A stretch of DNA of 64,000 nt from Nocardioides halotolerans DSM 19273 (GCF_000422805.1 NZ_KE383922.1:285984-349983), one strand, 5' to 3'. Positions 27,703-36,243 are shown, counted from the stretch's first letter. Translations and numbers: made by a program. The notes: generated from the letters alone by a model not told the origin.

Positions 27703-28763
27703 CTCCTCTCCGCAGGCTGCAGCGCCGAGGCCACCGCGGCGAGCACGCCGAGCTCGGCGCCGCGGGCGAGCAGCGTCTCCCACTCGTCACCGAGGCGGCG
27801 GCAGCCGACCTCCACCGACGGCGCGAGCGCGGCTTCCTGGAACGTCATGCGCGGCACACCGACGCCGTCGCGCTCGGCCAGCGCCGCGCCGACGAGCAGG
27901 GCGCCGTCGGCGTCGCGGCCCATGTCGAACAGCACGCAGGCGAAGTCCTCGCAGCTTGTCAGCACGGCGTCGGGGATGTCGTCGGCGAGGATCTCCGGGA
28001 GCAGCCGCGCGAACTCGTCGTACGCCTCCTGGTGGCGGCCGAGACGGCGCAGCGTGCAGGCGCGGTTGTTGCGGACCGCCGTGCCGGCCAGCGCGTCGCC
28101 GAGCCGCTCGGCCATCTCGGTCGCGGCGTCCTCGAAGGCGAGCGCGGCCCCGTGGTCGCCGTTGTCGGCGAGCACGAGGGCGTGGTTGACGAGAGACCAC
28201 AGGTGCGGGACCGAGTCGCCGCCGTGCGCGCAGGCATGGCCCAGCAGCGGCCGGGCCTCCTCGTGCCGCCCCTCGCGGTAGGCGAGCGAGCCCAGGCAGA
28301 ACAGCGCGTGGCAGGTGACCGGGGCGAGCGCGTCGAGGTCCTCGGGGGAGAGGTCGTGCAGCCGGAGCAGCCCCGCGGCCTCGCGCACCAGCGCCGCGGA
28401 GCGCTCGGCCCGGCCGGTCACGCGGTGCACCTCGGAGAGGTGCAGCATCAGGTCGGCCCGGGGGAGGAGGGAGCCGTCCCGCCCGAGGTCGAGCGCGCGG
28501 TCGCCCCAGGCCTGCGCGTCGTCGTACTCTCCGCGCAGCGTGCCGACCTGGTGGACCACCGCCGTCGCGAGGGTCAGCTGGTCGTCGACCCACGTGCGCG
28601 AGCGCTCGTCCCAGGACGGCAGCGCCATCAGCAGGTTCATCGCGGTCTCGACGTCGAGGTAGCGGGCCTCGAGGGCGGCGAGGTACTCGGCCCGCTCGGC
28701 GACCGTCCCGAACCGGCGTGGATCTAGCACCAGCGCGTGCGCGCGATCCAGCTCCCCCGTCAC
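27699..28763 (-). CDS. Helical-repeat (TPR-like) protein of unknown function
   Basis: 354 residues, all predicted alpha-helical, no signal peptide or membrane segment. Repeated helix pairs resemble tetratricopeptide units, for example DHGAALAFEDAATEMAERLGD and ALAGTAVRNNRACTLRRLGR followed by HQEAYDEFARLLPEI. It resembles the repeat regions of large LuxR/AfsR-type regulators but has no ATPase or DNA-binding domain. Start is GTG with AGG immediately upstream, which is weak. It is the only minus-strand gene in the first 30 kb and occupies the place where mycobacteria have pepQ between aroQ and efp. Partners are unknown. Confidence 0.8.
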   Translation of the reverse strand: MTGELDRAHALVLDPRRFGTVAERAEYLAALEARYLDVETAMNLLMALPSWDERSRTWVDDQLTLATAVVHQVGTLRGEYDDAQAWGDRALDLGRDGSLLPRADLMLHLSEVHRVTGRAERSAALVREAAGLLRLHDLSPEDLDALAPVTCHALFCLGSLAYREGRHEEARPLLGHACAHGGDSVPHLWSLVNHALVLADNGDHGAALAFEDAATEMAERLGDALAGTAVRNNRACTLRRLGRHQEAYDEFARLLPEILADDIPDAVLTSCEDFACVLFDMGRDADGALLVGAALAERDGVGVPRMTFQEAALAPSVEVGCRRLGDEWETLLARGAELGVLAAVASALQPAERS

Positions 28764-28831
28764 CTGTGTCAGTCAAGCCCAGCACGACTCGTCGCGCCAG
28801 AGGCGAAGCGGGCGATCGGGCCGCGACTGGG

Positions 28832-28837
28832 TAGACT
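28832..28837 (+). promoter_or_regulatory. Candidate -10 box TAGACT for efp-nusB
   Basis: TAGACT preceded by TGGG lies in the divergent region between the TPR-like gene and efp, giving a leader of about 62 bases. The same hexamer precedes def. No clear -35. Confidence 0.4.
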
Positions 28838-28906
28838 CCTGCGCTGGTCCAGCGACCACCGACGTACGCGCTTCGACAACTCGACGAGAAGGCCGAACCC
28901 CACCAC

Positions 28907-29470
28907 ATGGCAACGACGAACGACCTGAAGAACGGCATGGTGCTCAACCTCGACGGCCAGCTCTGGCAGGTCATCTGGTTCCAGCACCACAAGCCCGGCA
29001 AGGGTGGCGCGGTCGTGCGCTCCAAGCTCAAGAACGTCGAGTCGGGCAAGACCGTCGACAAGACCTTCAACGCCGACGTCAAGGTCGAGGTGGCGAACGT
29101 CGACAAGCGGACGATGCAGTACCTCTACAACGACGGCACGTCGTACGTGTTCATGGACACCGGCACCTTCGACCAGGTCGAGATCTCGCCGGAGATCGTG
29201 GGCGACGCCGCCAACTTCCTCCTGGAGAACCAGGAGGCCATCGTCGCGAGCAACGACGGCCGCGTCCTCTACATCGAGCTGCCGGCCTCGGTCGAGCTCG
29301 AGGTCACCTACACCGAGCCGGGCCTGCAGGGCGACCGCTCGACCGGCGGCACCAAGCCCGCGACGGTCGAGACCGGCGCGACGGTGATGGTGCCGCTGTT
29401 CATCACCACCGGGGAGCGGATCAAGGTCGACACGCGCGACAGCTCCTACCTCGGCCGCGTCACCTCTTGA
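28907..29470 (+). CDS. efp: Translation elongation factor P
   Basis: Relieves ribosome stalling at polyproline stretches, 187 residues, three beta-barrel domains. The KPGKGGA loop places the tip lysine at residue 32. The C-terminal signature [29 protein letters not shown] is intact. No modification enzyme gene (EpmA/EpmB or YmfI type) is present nearby. The ATG follows AAGGCCG weakly, and the gene has its own candidate promoter. It is followed after 13 bases by nusB, a frequent pairing. Confidence 0.97.
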   Translation: MATTNDLKNGMVLNLDGQLWQVIWFQHHKPGKGGAVVRSKLKNVESGKTVDKTFNADVKVEVANVDKRTMQYLYNDGTSYVFMDTGTFDQVEISPEIVGDAANFLLENQEAIVASNDGRVLYIELPASVELEVTYTEPGLQGDRSTGGTKPATVETGATVMVPLFITTGERIKVDTRDSSYLGRVTS

Positions 29471-29483
29471 TGACGGCTCTGTA

Positions 29484-29912
29484 GTGGCCGCCCGTTCCAA
29501 GGCGCGCAAGCGCGCTCTCGACCTGCTCTACGCCTCCGAGCTGCGCGGTGAGTCGGCGGCCGAGGCCCTCGACCGCGCGATCGAGCAGGGCGAGGGGCCG
29601 ACCAACGACTACACCTCCGAGCTGGTGCGCGGGGTGGTGGACCACCAGGCCCGGATCGACGAGGTGCTGGCGGCCTACAGCGAGGGCTGGACGCTCGACC
29701 GGATGCCGGTCGTCGACCGCAACGTGCTGCGGCTGGGGATCTTCGAGCTGCTGTTCGTGGACGACGTGCCCGACGCGGTCGCGGTGAGCGAGGCGATGGC
29801 GCTGGTCCGCGACCTGTCCACCGACGAGTCGCCGCCGTTCGTCAACGGCGTGCTGGGTGCCGTGGTGCGCAACAAGGTTCGCGAGCAGGGCACCGCGAGG
29901 GACGAGCGGTGA
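29484..29912 (+). CDS. nusB: Transcription antitermination factor NusB
   Basis: RNA-binding antitermination factor for rRNA transcription, 142 residues. SKARKRALDLLYASEL at the N-terminus and VDRNVLRLGIFELL plus DVPDAVAVSEAMALVRDLS and FVNGVLGAVVRNK cover the whole NusB fold. GTG is the only plausible start; the ribosome site is poor, so coupling to efp may matter. In Streptomyces bldD commonly follows nusB; here the gene is followed by repeat DNA and unrelated redox genes. Confidence 0.95.
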   Translation: MAARSKARKRALDLLYASELRGESAAEALDRAIEQGEGPTNDYTSELVRGVVDHQARIDEVLAAYSEGWTLDRMPVVDRNVLRLGIFELLFVDDVPDAVAVSEAMALVRDLSTDESPPFVNGVLGAVVRNKVREQGTARDER

Positions 29913-30058
29913 CCGTGGGCTCGCGAAGGTTGAGCAAGCGTCGCGACTGAGGGACGAAGTCGCGACAGCGGGTCGAAACACTCCGCAACCCGCGCTGGAA
30001 CCCACCCAAAGGCCCTTGCTGCGGAGGTCTCGACAAGGTCGACCAGCGGTGGCCCGGT
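29913..30058. repeat. Degenerate repeat element with an 8-bp hairpin after nusB
   Basis: GTCGCGAC occurs at 29940-29947 and 29959-29966 and can form a stem with an 11-base loop, a possible nusB terminator. Further on, GGTCGAAACACTCC, then GGTCTCGACAAGGTCGACCAGCGGTGG resemble the pieces of the element between mihF and gmk (TCTCGAAACC... CAACCAGCGGTGG). No gene is visible. Confidence 0.5.
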
Positions 30059-30079
30059 CATCGACTGACCAAGGTGCGG

Positions 30080-30085
30080 CAGTCT
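30080..30085 (+). promoter_or_regulatory. Candidate leaderless -10 box CAGTCT
   Basis: CAGTCT is followed by GTGTTCC (seven bases) and the ATG of the first reductase gene, which lacks a Shine-Dalgarno. Confidence 0.4.
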
Positions 30086-30092
30086 GTGTTCC

Positions 30093-31475
30093 ATGAGCGA
30101 CGCGCAGCAGGTGGACGTGGTGGTCGTCGGGCTCGGGCCGGGAGGCGAGGCCCTGGCGAACGCCCTGACCGGCGCCGGGCTCGCGGTCGTCGCGGTCGAC
30201 AAGCACCTGGTCGGGGGCGAGTGCCCCTACTACGGGTGCGTGCCGACCAAGATGATGGTCCGCGCCTCCGACGCGCTGGCCGAGGCGGGGCGGGCCGCCG
30301 AGCTGGCTGGTGACGTGACCGTCCGGTCCAGCTGGGCTCCGGTCGCGGAGCGCGTCTCCGTGCAGGCCACCGACCACTGGGACGACCGGGTGGCGGTCGA
30401 GCGGCTGCAGAAGGCCGGCGCGACCGTGCTGCACGGCGTGGCGCGGCTCGCCGGCGTACGCCGGGTGACCGTGACGCCCACGGACGGCTCGGACCCGGTG
30501 ACCTACGAGGCGACCCGCGGCGTGGTGCTCAACCCCGGCACGAGGCCGGCGACGCCGCCGGTCGAGGGACTGGCCGGCACGCCGTACTGGACGAACCGCG
30601 ACGCCGTGCAGGTCACCGAGGTGCCCGGGTCGCTCGTCGTGGTCGGCGGCGGCCCGATCGGCTGCGAGCTGGCGCAGGTGTTCGCGCGGTTCGGGGTGCA
30701 GGTCACGATCGTCCAGCACGGTGACCGCCTGCTGGCCGTCAACGAGCCCGAGGCGTCGGCCCTGCTCGCCGAGGTGTTCGCCGAGGAGGGGATCCGCGTG
30801 CTGCTGGGCGTCGAGCTCACGCGGACGTCGTACGCCTCGGGGCGGTTCCGGCTCACGACCAGCACCGGGGAGGAGCTCGAGGCCGACCAGGTGCTCGTCG
30901 CGGCCGGTCGCACGCCCAACCTCGACGACCTCGGGCTGGAGACCGTCGGGCTCGACCCAGCGGCGCGCACCATCGAGGTGGACGACCGGATGCGGGCGGG
31001 CGAGGGGTTGTGGGCGATCGGCGACGTCACGGGCAAGGGCGCCTTCACGCACGTCGCGATGTACCAGAACGCCATCGCCCGGCGCGACATCCTCGGCGAG
31101 GAGGGCCCGCCCGCGGCCTACCACGCGCTCCCGCACGTGACCTTCACCGACCCCGAGGTCGCCGCCGTCGGGCTGAGTGAGGCGCAGGCGCGCGAGGCCG
31201 GGCTCACCCTGCGGGTGGGGCGGACCAGGCTCGAGGAGTCGACGCGCGGCTTCACCCACGGCCCGGGCGCCCGCGGGCTGGTCAAGGTGGTGGAGGACGC
31301 CGACCGCGGGGTGCTGGTCGGGGCCACGGTCGTGGGGCCGGGCGGCGGGGAGATCATCGGGTTCCTCGCCGTGGCGGTGCACGCCGCGGTCCCGGTCGAC
31401 ACGCTGCGCTCGATGATCTATGCGTATCCGACCTTCCACCGGGCCATCGAGGCCGCGCTGGCCGACCTGTCCTGA
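30093..31475 (+). CDS. FAD-dependent pyridine nucleotide-disulfide reductase-like protein (paralog 1)
   Basis: 460 residues with the two-dinucleotide fold of dihydrolipoamide dehydrogenase and mercuric reductase. FAD site GLGPGGE is near residues 13-19, redox cysteines C44 and C49 are in GGECPYYGCVPTK, the NAD(P) site is VVVGGGPIGCELA, and the second FAD motif LWAIGDVTGKGAFTH. In canonical Lpd the C-terminus has a His-Glu pair (HPTLSE); here it reads YAYPTFHRAIE, so neither residue is in place. Substrate is therefore unclear, and a true Lpd or MerA role is doubtful. It is a paralog of 33390-34766. Confidence 0.88.
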   Translation: MSDAQQVDVVVVGLGPGGEALANALTGAGLAVVAVDKHLVGGECPYYGCVPTKMMVRASDALAEAGRAAELAGDVTVRSSWAPVAERVSVQATDHWDDRVAVERLQKAGATVLHGVARLAGVRRVTVTPTDGSDPVTYEATRGVVLNPGTRPATPPVEGLAGTPYWTNRDAVQVTEVPGSLVVVGGGPIGCELAQVFARFGVQVTIVQHGDRLLAVNEPEASALLAEVFAEEGIRVLLGVELTRTSYASGRFRLTTSTGEELEADQVLVAAGRTPNLDDLGLETVGLDPAARTIEVDDRMRAGEGLWAIGDVTGKGAFTHVAMYQNAIARRDILGEEGPPAAYHALPHVTFTDPEVAAVGLSEAQAREAGLTLRVGRTRLEESTRGFTHGPGARGLVKVVEDADRGVLVGATVVGPGGGEIIGFLAVAVHAAVPVDTLRSMIYAYPTFHRAIEAALADLS

Positions 31476-31553
31476 CCCTCCCGACGTCGTGCCTCCCGCA
31501 TGACTGCTCACCCCACCGGGTATCTGGTCCTGGGGGAAAGGGAGACAGGGACC

Positions 31554-32381
31554 ATGACGAACAGCATCACGACGCAAGCCGGATCGGTGGGGCGCCAGGC
31601 CCACCAGAGCGAGTGGCTCGACCACGCGGCGCGGATCGGCCTGGTCGCCTACGGCCTGGTCCACCTGGTCCTCGCCTGGCTCGCCGTGCAGTTGGCGCTC
31701 GGCGACAACGAGGGCTCGGCCGACTCCCAGGGCGCCGTCCAGCAGCTCGCGGAGCAGCCGTTCGGCGAGGCGCTCGTGTGGGCCGTCGGCATCGGCATGT
31801 TCCTGCTCGCGCTCTGGCAGGCCCTCGAGGCGCTGTTCGGCTACCGGCAGGAGCAGGGCTTCACCCGGGTCCGCAAGCGCGTCACGGCCGCCGGCAAGGC
31901 GGTGGTCTACGTCGTCATCGGCGTGAGCGCCGTGCGGGCGGCGACCGGACCCTCGTCGTCGCAGAAGGACGGCACCGACTCCACCACCGCCAAGATCATG
32001 GGCTGGCCGGGCGGGCAGGCGATCGTCGTGGTCGTCGGCCTGGTGATCATCGGCATGGGCGCCTACCTCGTGCACCGCGCGTGGACGGAGAAGTTCGCCA
32101 AGCACATCAACGCCGAGGGCAAGACCGGCGAGACCGGGAAGGCCTACCTGTGGTTCGGCAAGGCCGGCTACACGGCCAAGGGCGTCACCTTCGGCGTCGT
32201 CGGCGCCCTGTTCCTCTACGCCGGCCTCACGCACGACCCGAAGAAGTCCGGTGGGCTCGACCAGGCGCTGCACAAGGTGCTCCAGCAGCCGTTCGGTCCG
32301 TTCCTCCTCGTGGTCATCGCGCTCGGCCTCGCCTGCTACGGGCTGTTCTGCTTCGCGCGCGCCCGGCACTTCAACGACTGA
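31554..32381 (+). CDS. DUF1206 membrane protein
   Basis: 275 residues with six hydrophobic segments arranged as three similar two-helix units, each starting with a short charged motif: HAARIGLVAYGLVHLVLAW, RKRVTAAGKAVVYVVIGV and WFGKAGYTAKGVTFGVVG. This is the DUF1206 pattern of actinobacteria and some others; function is unknown. The start is the ATG eight bases after AAAGGGAGA; an upstream ATG 18 codons earlier precedes this ribosome site. GGGTAT at 31518-31523 may be part of a promoter, without a clear -35. Confidence 0.9.
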   Translation: MTNSITTQAGSVGRQAHQSEWLDHAARIGLVAYGLVHLVLAWLAVQLALGDNEGSADSQGAVQQLAEQPFGEALVWAVGIGMFLLALWQALEALFGYRQEQGFTRVRKRVTAAGKAVVYVVIGVSAVRAATGPSSSQKDGTDSTTAKIMGWPGGQAIVVVVGLVIIGMGAYLVHRAWTEKFAKHINAEGKTGETGKAYLWFGKAGYTAKGVTFGVVGALFLYAGLTHDPKKSGGLDQALHKVLQQPFGPFLLVVIALGLACYGLFCFARARHFND

Positions 32382-32384
32382 CAG

Positions 32385-32431
32385 GTGGGTGAACGCTCAT
32401 CAACCCGTGAGGTTGATGAGCGTTCACCCAC
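32385..32431. terminator. Perfect 21-bp bidirectional hairpin between convergent genes
   Basis: Arms 32385-32405 and 32411-32431 are exact complements around CGTGA. It lies four bases after one stop and six before the facing stop. It has no T-tract in either direction. Confidence 0.9.
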
Positions 32432-32436
32432 GTCGG

Positions 32437-33315
32437 TCAGCGAGGCGGCCCGTCCGGGGCCGCCCGGGAGTCGAGGACCTCGACCGGGTCGCCGACGCGC
32501 AGGGTGGCGCCCGGCGTGAGCGGCACGACGTTCATGCCGAACCACACCGCGCCGTCCCAGCGGCGGTGCTGGGCCAGGGTGTACGTCGGCTCCTTGCGAC
32601 GTACGGCGGTCGTCTCGTCCGTCGTCGGGATCGCGCACCGGTCGCAGCCCTTGACGACGCGCAGCTCCGCCTCGCCGACGCGCAGCCGCAGCCAGCCGTC
32701 CTCGGCCCAGGGGAGGCCCCCGCCGATGACGAGGTTGGGACGGAACCGCACCATCGGCAACGGCCCCTCGTCGGCCTTCGGGCCGGCCGCGACCAGGTCG
32801 TTGAGCGCGGCCAGCGACGCCTCGGTGGCCAGGAGCAGCGGGTAGCCGTCGCCGAAGTGCATCGGCACCCCGGGGCCGGCGTAGGCCGGGTTGGCCTGGC
32901 GACGGTTCGGGTCGTCGGCGAAGACCAGCCGCACGGGCTCGGACAACAGCTTGCTGAACCACGCGTCCGCCTCGTGGCCGGCCGGTGAGGCGCCGAACGA
33001 CGCGCGACCGAAGACGGTCACCTCGACCAGGCGGCCCCCGGCGGGCGGCCGCGGCACGACGAGCTCGCCCTGGTCGTTGCCCGGCGGCGGGCTGACCTCG
33101 AGACCGCCGTCGGCCCGCAGGCGGGGCGAGACGAGCAGCATCTCCCGGTGCTCGCGCGCGGTGACGGTCTCCCCGGTCTCGTCGACCAGCATCCAGCGCC
33201 GGTCGCCCGCGAGTCCCCACGGCTCCACGACCGCGGTCTCGAGCCCCTGTCCCCGGCACGACTTCACCGGGTAGCGGCGCAGCTCGGTGAGGGTCAGCGC
33301 TCCCGGGTCGGTCAC
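32437..33315 (-). CDS. MOSC-domain protein (YcbX-like molybdenum cofactor sulfurase fold)
   Basis: 292 residues. The N-terminal MOSC_N beta-barrel begins TELRRYPVKSCRGQGL and GLAGDRRWMLVD. The C-terminal MOSC domain has FRPNLVIGG and the conserved cysteine region VVKGCDRCAIPTTDE. Family members such as YcbX and mARC bind molybdenum cofactor and reduce N-hydroxylated compounds. Here a flavin reductase partner is plausible but not shown. The GTG reading VTDPGALTLTELRRYPVKS is chosen because an open frame upstream is Arg-rich and would run antisense into the next gene. It is convergent with the DUF1206 gene and divergent from reductase paralog 2. Confidence 0.9.
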   Translation of the reverse strand: MTDPGALTLTELRRYPVKSCRGQGLETAVVEPWGLAGDRRWMLVDETGETVTAREHREMLLVSPRLRADGGLEVSPPPGNDQGELVVPRPPAGGRLVEVTVFGRASFGASPAGHEADAWFSKLLSEPVRLVFADDPNRRQANPAYAGPGVPMHFGDGYPLLLATEASLAALNDLVAAGPKADEGPLPMVRFRPNLVIGGGLPWAEDGWLRLRVGEAELRVVKGCDRCAIPTTDETTAVRRKEPTYTLAQHRRWDGAVWFGMNVVPLTPGATLRVGDPVEVLDSRAAPDGPPR

Positions 33316-33389
33316 GACGACAGTCTCCCAGCCCCTGACCCCCTCCACCGGCGGGCCCGCGCTGTGGACCCGGATGGTTGGCTGTCGCC

Positions 33390-34766
33390 ATGACGGCGAC
33401 GGAGTCGGTCCGCGAGTGCGACGTGGTCGTGCTCGGTGTGGGTCCGGGTGGGGAGTACGCTGCCCGCAAGCTCGCGGAGGCCGGCCTCGACGTGGTCGGC
33501 GTCGACCGTGGGCTGGTCGGCGGCGAGTGCCCGTTCTGGGGCTGCACGCCGTCCAAGCTGATGGTCCGACCCTCCGACCTGGTCGCCGAGGTGCACCGCG
33601 CGGACCGCCTGGCCGGCGACGCACGCATCCGGCCGGACTGGTCGCTGGTCGCGGCCCGGATCCGCGAGGCCAACCACGACTGGAGCGACCACCAGCACGT
33701 CGAGCCGCTCGAGCACGCGGGGGTGCGTATCGTCCGCGGCCACGGCCGGCTGGACGGGCCCGGCACGGTGCGGGTCGAGCTCGACGGAGCCACGACCGTG
33801 CTGCGCACCACGCGCGGCGTGCTGGTCAACACCGGCACCGAGCCGATGCGTCCGCCGATCGACGGGCTCGCGGACACGCCGTACTGGACCAACCGCGAGG
33901 CGATGAAGGTCACCGAGGTCCCCGACCGGCTGGTGGTGCTCGGCGGCGGGCCCAACGGGCTCGAGCTGGCCACGGTGTTCGCGCGCTTCGGCGCGCGGGT
34001 GACGCTGCTGGAGGCGGCCGACCGGGTCGCCGCGCAGGAGGAGCCGGAGGCCGGCGAGCTGCTCGCCAGGATCCTGCGCGACGAGGGCGTCGACGTCCGG
34101 GCAGGGGCGGAGGTCGAGCGCGTCGACCACGACGGCGAGTTCCACCTGCGGGTGGGCGGCGAGGTCCTCGACGCCGACCAGCTGCTCGTGGTGACCGGCC
34201 GTCGCAACAACCTGACGGACATCGGGCTCGAGACGGTCGGGCTCGACCCAGAGGCGGAGACCATCGACGTCGACGGGCACCTGCGCGCCGGCGAGCGGCT
34301 CTGGGCGGTCGGCGACATCACGGGCAAGGGCGCGTTCACGCACGTGTCGCGCTACCAGGCGGCCGGCGCGGTCGCGGACATCCTCGGGCACGACGGCCCG
34401 CCGGCCGACTACGGCGCCGTCTCCCGGGTGGTCTTCAGCGACCCCGAGCTGGCGGCGGTCGGCCTGACCGAGCAGCAGGCGCGCGACGCCGGGCTCTCCG
34501 TGCGGGTGGGCCTCGCCCAGGTCGAGAAGTCCGCCCGCGGCTGGCTGCACGGCCCGGGCACGACCGGGCTGGTCAAGGTGGTCGAGGACGCCGACCGCGG
34601 GGTCCTGGTCGGCGCGACCGTCGTGGCGCCGTACGGCGGGGAGGTGGTCGGGATGCTCGTCACCGCTGTCCACGGCGAGGTGCCGGTGTCGCGGCTGCGC
34701 ACGATGCACTACGCCTACCCGACCTTCCACCGCACCATCGAGGCCGCGCTGAAGCGGCTGGCCTGA
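33390..34766 (+). CDS. FAD-dependent pyridine nucleotide-disulfide reductase-like protein (paralog 2)
   Basis: 458 residues with the same fold as paralog 1. FAD motif GVGPGGE, redox pair C47 and C52 in GGECPFWGCTPSK, NAD(P) motif VVLGGGPNGLELA, second FAD motif LWAVGDITGKGAFTH, and C-terminus YAYPTFHRTIE without the His-Glu catalytic pair. The two paralogs share long identical stretches (PYWTNR, VEDADRGVLVGATVV, YAYPTFHR), so they arose by duplication and form one subfamily. The ATG was chosen over a TTG four codons earlier. It is divergent from the MOSC gene with a 74-base gap. Confidence 0.88.
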   Translation: MTATESVRECDVVVLGVGPGGEYAARKLAEAGLDVVGVDRGLVGGECPFWGCTPSKLMVRPSDLVAEVHRADRLAGDARIRPDWSLVAARIREANHDWSDHQHVEPLEHAGVRIVRGHGRLDGPGTVRVELDGATTVLRTTRGVLVNTGTEPMRPPIDGLADTPYWTNREAMKVTEVPDRLVVLGGGPNGLELATVFARFGARVTLLEAADRVAAQEEPEAGELLARILRDEGVDVRAGAEVERVDHDGEFHLRVGGEVLDADQLLVVTGRRNNLTDIGLETVGLDPEAETIDVDGHLRAGERLWAVGDITGKGAFTHVSRYQAAGAVADILGHDGPPADYGAVSRVVFSDPELAAVGLTEQQARDAGLSVRVGLAQVEKSARGWLHGPGTTGLVKVVEDADRGVLVGATVVAPYGGEVVGMLVTAVHGEVPVSRLRTMHYAYPTFHRTIEAALKRLA

Positions 34767-34811
34767 CGGGGCTGGCCGGCTCCCGCCCGGGGTGCTGGAC
34801 CAGACCGGAGC

Positions 34812-34835
34812 CCGCCACGTGTAGAACGGTGGCGG
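34812..34835 (+). terminator. Possible 7-bp stem-loop after reductase paralog 2
   Basis: CCGCCAC (34812-34818) and GTGGCGG (34829-34835) around a ten-base loop; no T-tract. The rest of this 124-base gap shows only an AGGAGGAG ribosome site for the next gene. Confidence 0.35.
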
Positions 34836-34890
34836 AGGGGTAGGAAGCCCATCGACCGTGCCCCCGTGAGGACGGCCGCGAGGAGGAGCC

Positions 34891-36228
34891 ATGTCGCACC
34901 CGATGCACCACCTGTCCGACGACACCAGCGACCGGCTCTACACGCCCGAGGAGCTGGCGTCGTACGCCGCGGCGGAGCCGCCGGCCGACGAGCCGGGCGG
35001 CGTCAGCCGCCCCGACCCGCTCACCGACCCCATCTCCGACGTCGAGCACACCGTGATCCGACCCCGCCCGGTGCTCCCGCCGCCGCCCGCCGCCCCCGCC
35101 ACCCCGCCGCGCCAGGTCACCCCGGCGGGTCCGTCGGCGGGACCGCCCAGCGGGCCCCCGCCGGCGCCTCCCGCGCGTCCCGCGGGCGGCCCGCCCTCCG
35201 GGCCGCCCCCCGGCGCCCCGCCGTCGGCGCCACCGGCCGCACCGCCGGCGGCACCCCCGGCCACACCCCCGGCGGGCGCGGAGCCGAAGCGCTTCATGAC
35301 CGCCACGGACTTCCTCGACCGGCGTGCCGACGCCGCCGAGCCCGGCCCGGCCACGTGGGGCTGGCGCGGGCGGGTCCGCCGCTGGAGCGGCGGCGCCATC
35401 AAGCCGCGGATGGGCTCCGCCGAGCGCGCCTACACCCAGGACCGCGCGCTCATCCAGAAGGACTTCGACGGCCCGGTCACGATCGCGTTCATCAACCCCA
35501 AGGGCGGCGCCGCCAAGACGACCGGCGTGCTGGCGGCGGGCTACACGTTCGGCACGGTCCGTGGCGGCGGCGTGGTCGCGTGGGACAACAACGAGACGCG
35601 CGGCACCCTCGGCATCCGCGGGTCGCGCAGCTCGCACACCAAGACGACCAAGGAGCTGCTCGCCGACCTCGACAAGTTCTCCGACGTCTCGCAGTCGCGC
35701 ATCGGCGACCTCGGGTCCTACGTGCGCAGCCAGGGCGACGCCCACTTCGACGTGCTCGCCTCCGACGAGAGCGCCAACGTCACCGGCCAGATCCACGCCG
35801 ACGACTTCAACTCGATCCACCAGCTGCTGACCCGGTTCTACCGCGTCATCCTCGTCGACACCGGCAACAACATGCGCGCGGAGAACTGGCTGGCCGCCGC
35901 CGACGCCGCCGACCTGCTCGTCGTCACCTCCACGGTGCGCGAGGACACCGGCTACAGCGGGCTGTGGATGCTCGACGCGCTCCAGGACGCCGGCTACCAG
36001 AACCTCAAGTACAAGACCGTGACGGTGCTCTCCGACCCGTCGACGACGGTCGACAGCAAGCTGGCCGCCGACCTGGTCGACGTCTACCAACAGCGCACGC
36101 GCGGGGTCTACCGCGTGCCCTACGACCCGGCGCTCGTCGCCGGCTCGGTGCTGCCGTACAACGAGCTCTCCCACGGCACCCGGATGAGCTGGCTGCGCGC
36201 CTGCGCCGGGATGGCGTCCGCGCTGTAG
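34891..36228 (+). CDS. Proline-rich ParA/MinD-like ATPase, orphan (EspI-like architecture)
   Basis: 445 residues. Residues 1-135 are low complexity, Pro/Ala/Gly-rich and probably disordered. A linker with a basic patch (WRGRVRRWSGGAIKPRM) leads to a P-loop domain with the deviant Walker A PKGGAAKTT near residue 203. A DxGNN motif (ILVDTGNN) takes the place of the usual Walker A' / B acid. This layout, Pro-rich head plus MinD-like ATPase, is that of EspI-type proteins of mycobacterial type VII secretion and related actinobacterial MinD-like proteins, but no secretion gene is nearby. Strong AGGAGGAG site before ATG. Function unknown; no parB partner here. Confidence 0.85.
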   Translation: MSHPMHHLSDDTSDRLYTPEELASYAAAEPPADEPGGVSRPDPLTDPISDVEHTVIRPRPVLPPPPAAPATPPRQVTPAGPSAGPPSGPPPAPPARPAGGPPSGPPPGAPPSAPPAAPPAAPPATPPAGAEPKRFMTATDFLDRRADAAEPGPATWGWRGRVRRWSGGAIKPRMGSAERAYTQDRALIQKDFDGPVTIAFINPKGGAAKTTGVLAAGYTFGTVRGGGVVAWDNNETRGTLGIRGSRSSHTKTTKELLADLDKFSDVSQSRIGDLGSYVRSQGDAHFDVLASDESANVTGQIHADDFNSIHQLLTRFYRVILVDTGNNMRAENWLAAADAADLLVVTSTVREDTGYSGLWMLDALQDAGYQNLKYKTVTVLSDPSTTVDSKLAADLVDVYQQRTRGVYRVPYDPALVAGSVLPYNELSHGTRMSWLRACAGMASAL

Positions 36229-36243
36229 CCGCACGCTGCCGGA

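Noticed and set aside
30093..31475. Calling paralog 1 a mercuric reductase or dihydrolipoamide dehydrogenase
   Set aside because: The fold and CxxxxC pair fit, but the C-terminal His-Glu pair and the C-terminal mercury-binding cysteines are absent, and there is no mer or acetyl-CoA/2-oxoacid dehydrogenase gene nearby.
33316..33624. Upstream start for the MOSC protein
   Set aside because: The extra residues are an Arg/Pro-rich translation antisense to the facing reductase gene; the MOSC_N domain starts right after GTG at 33315.
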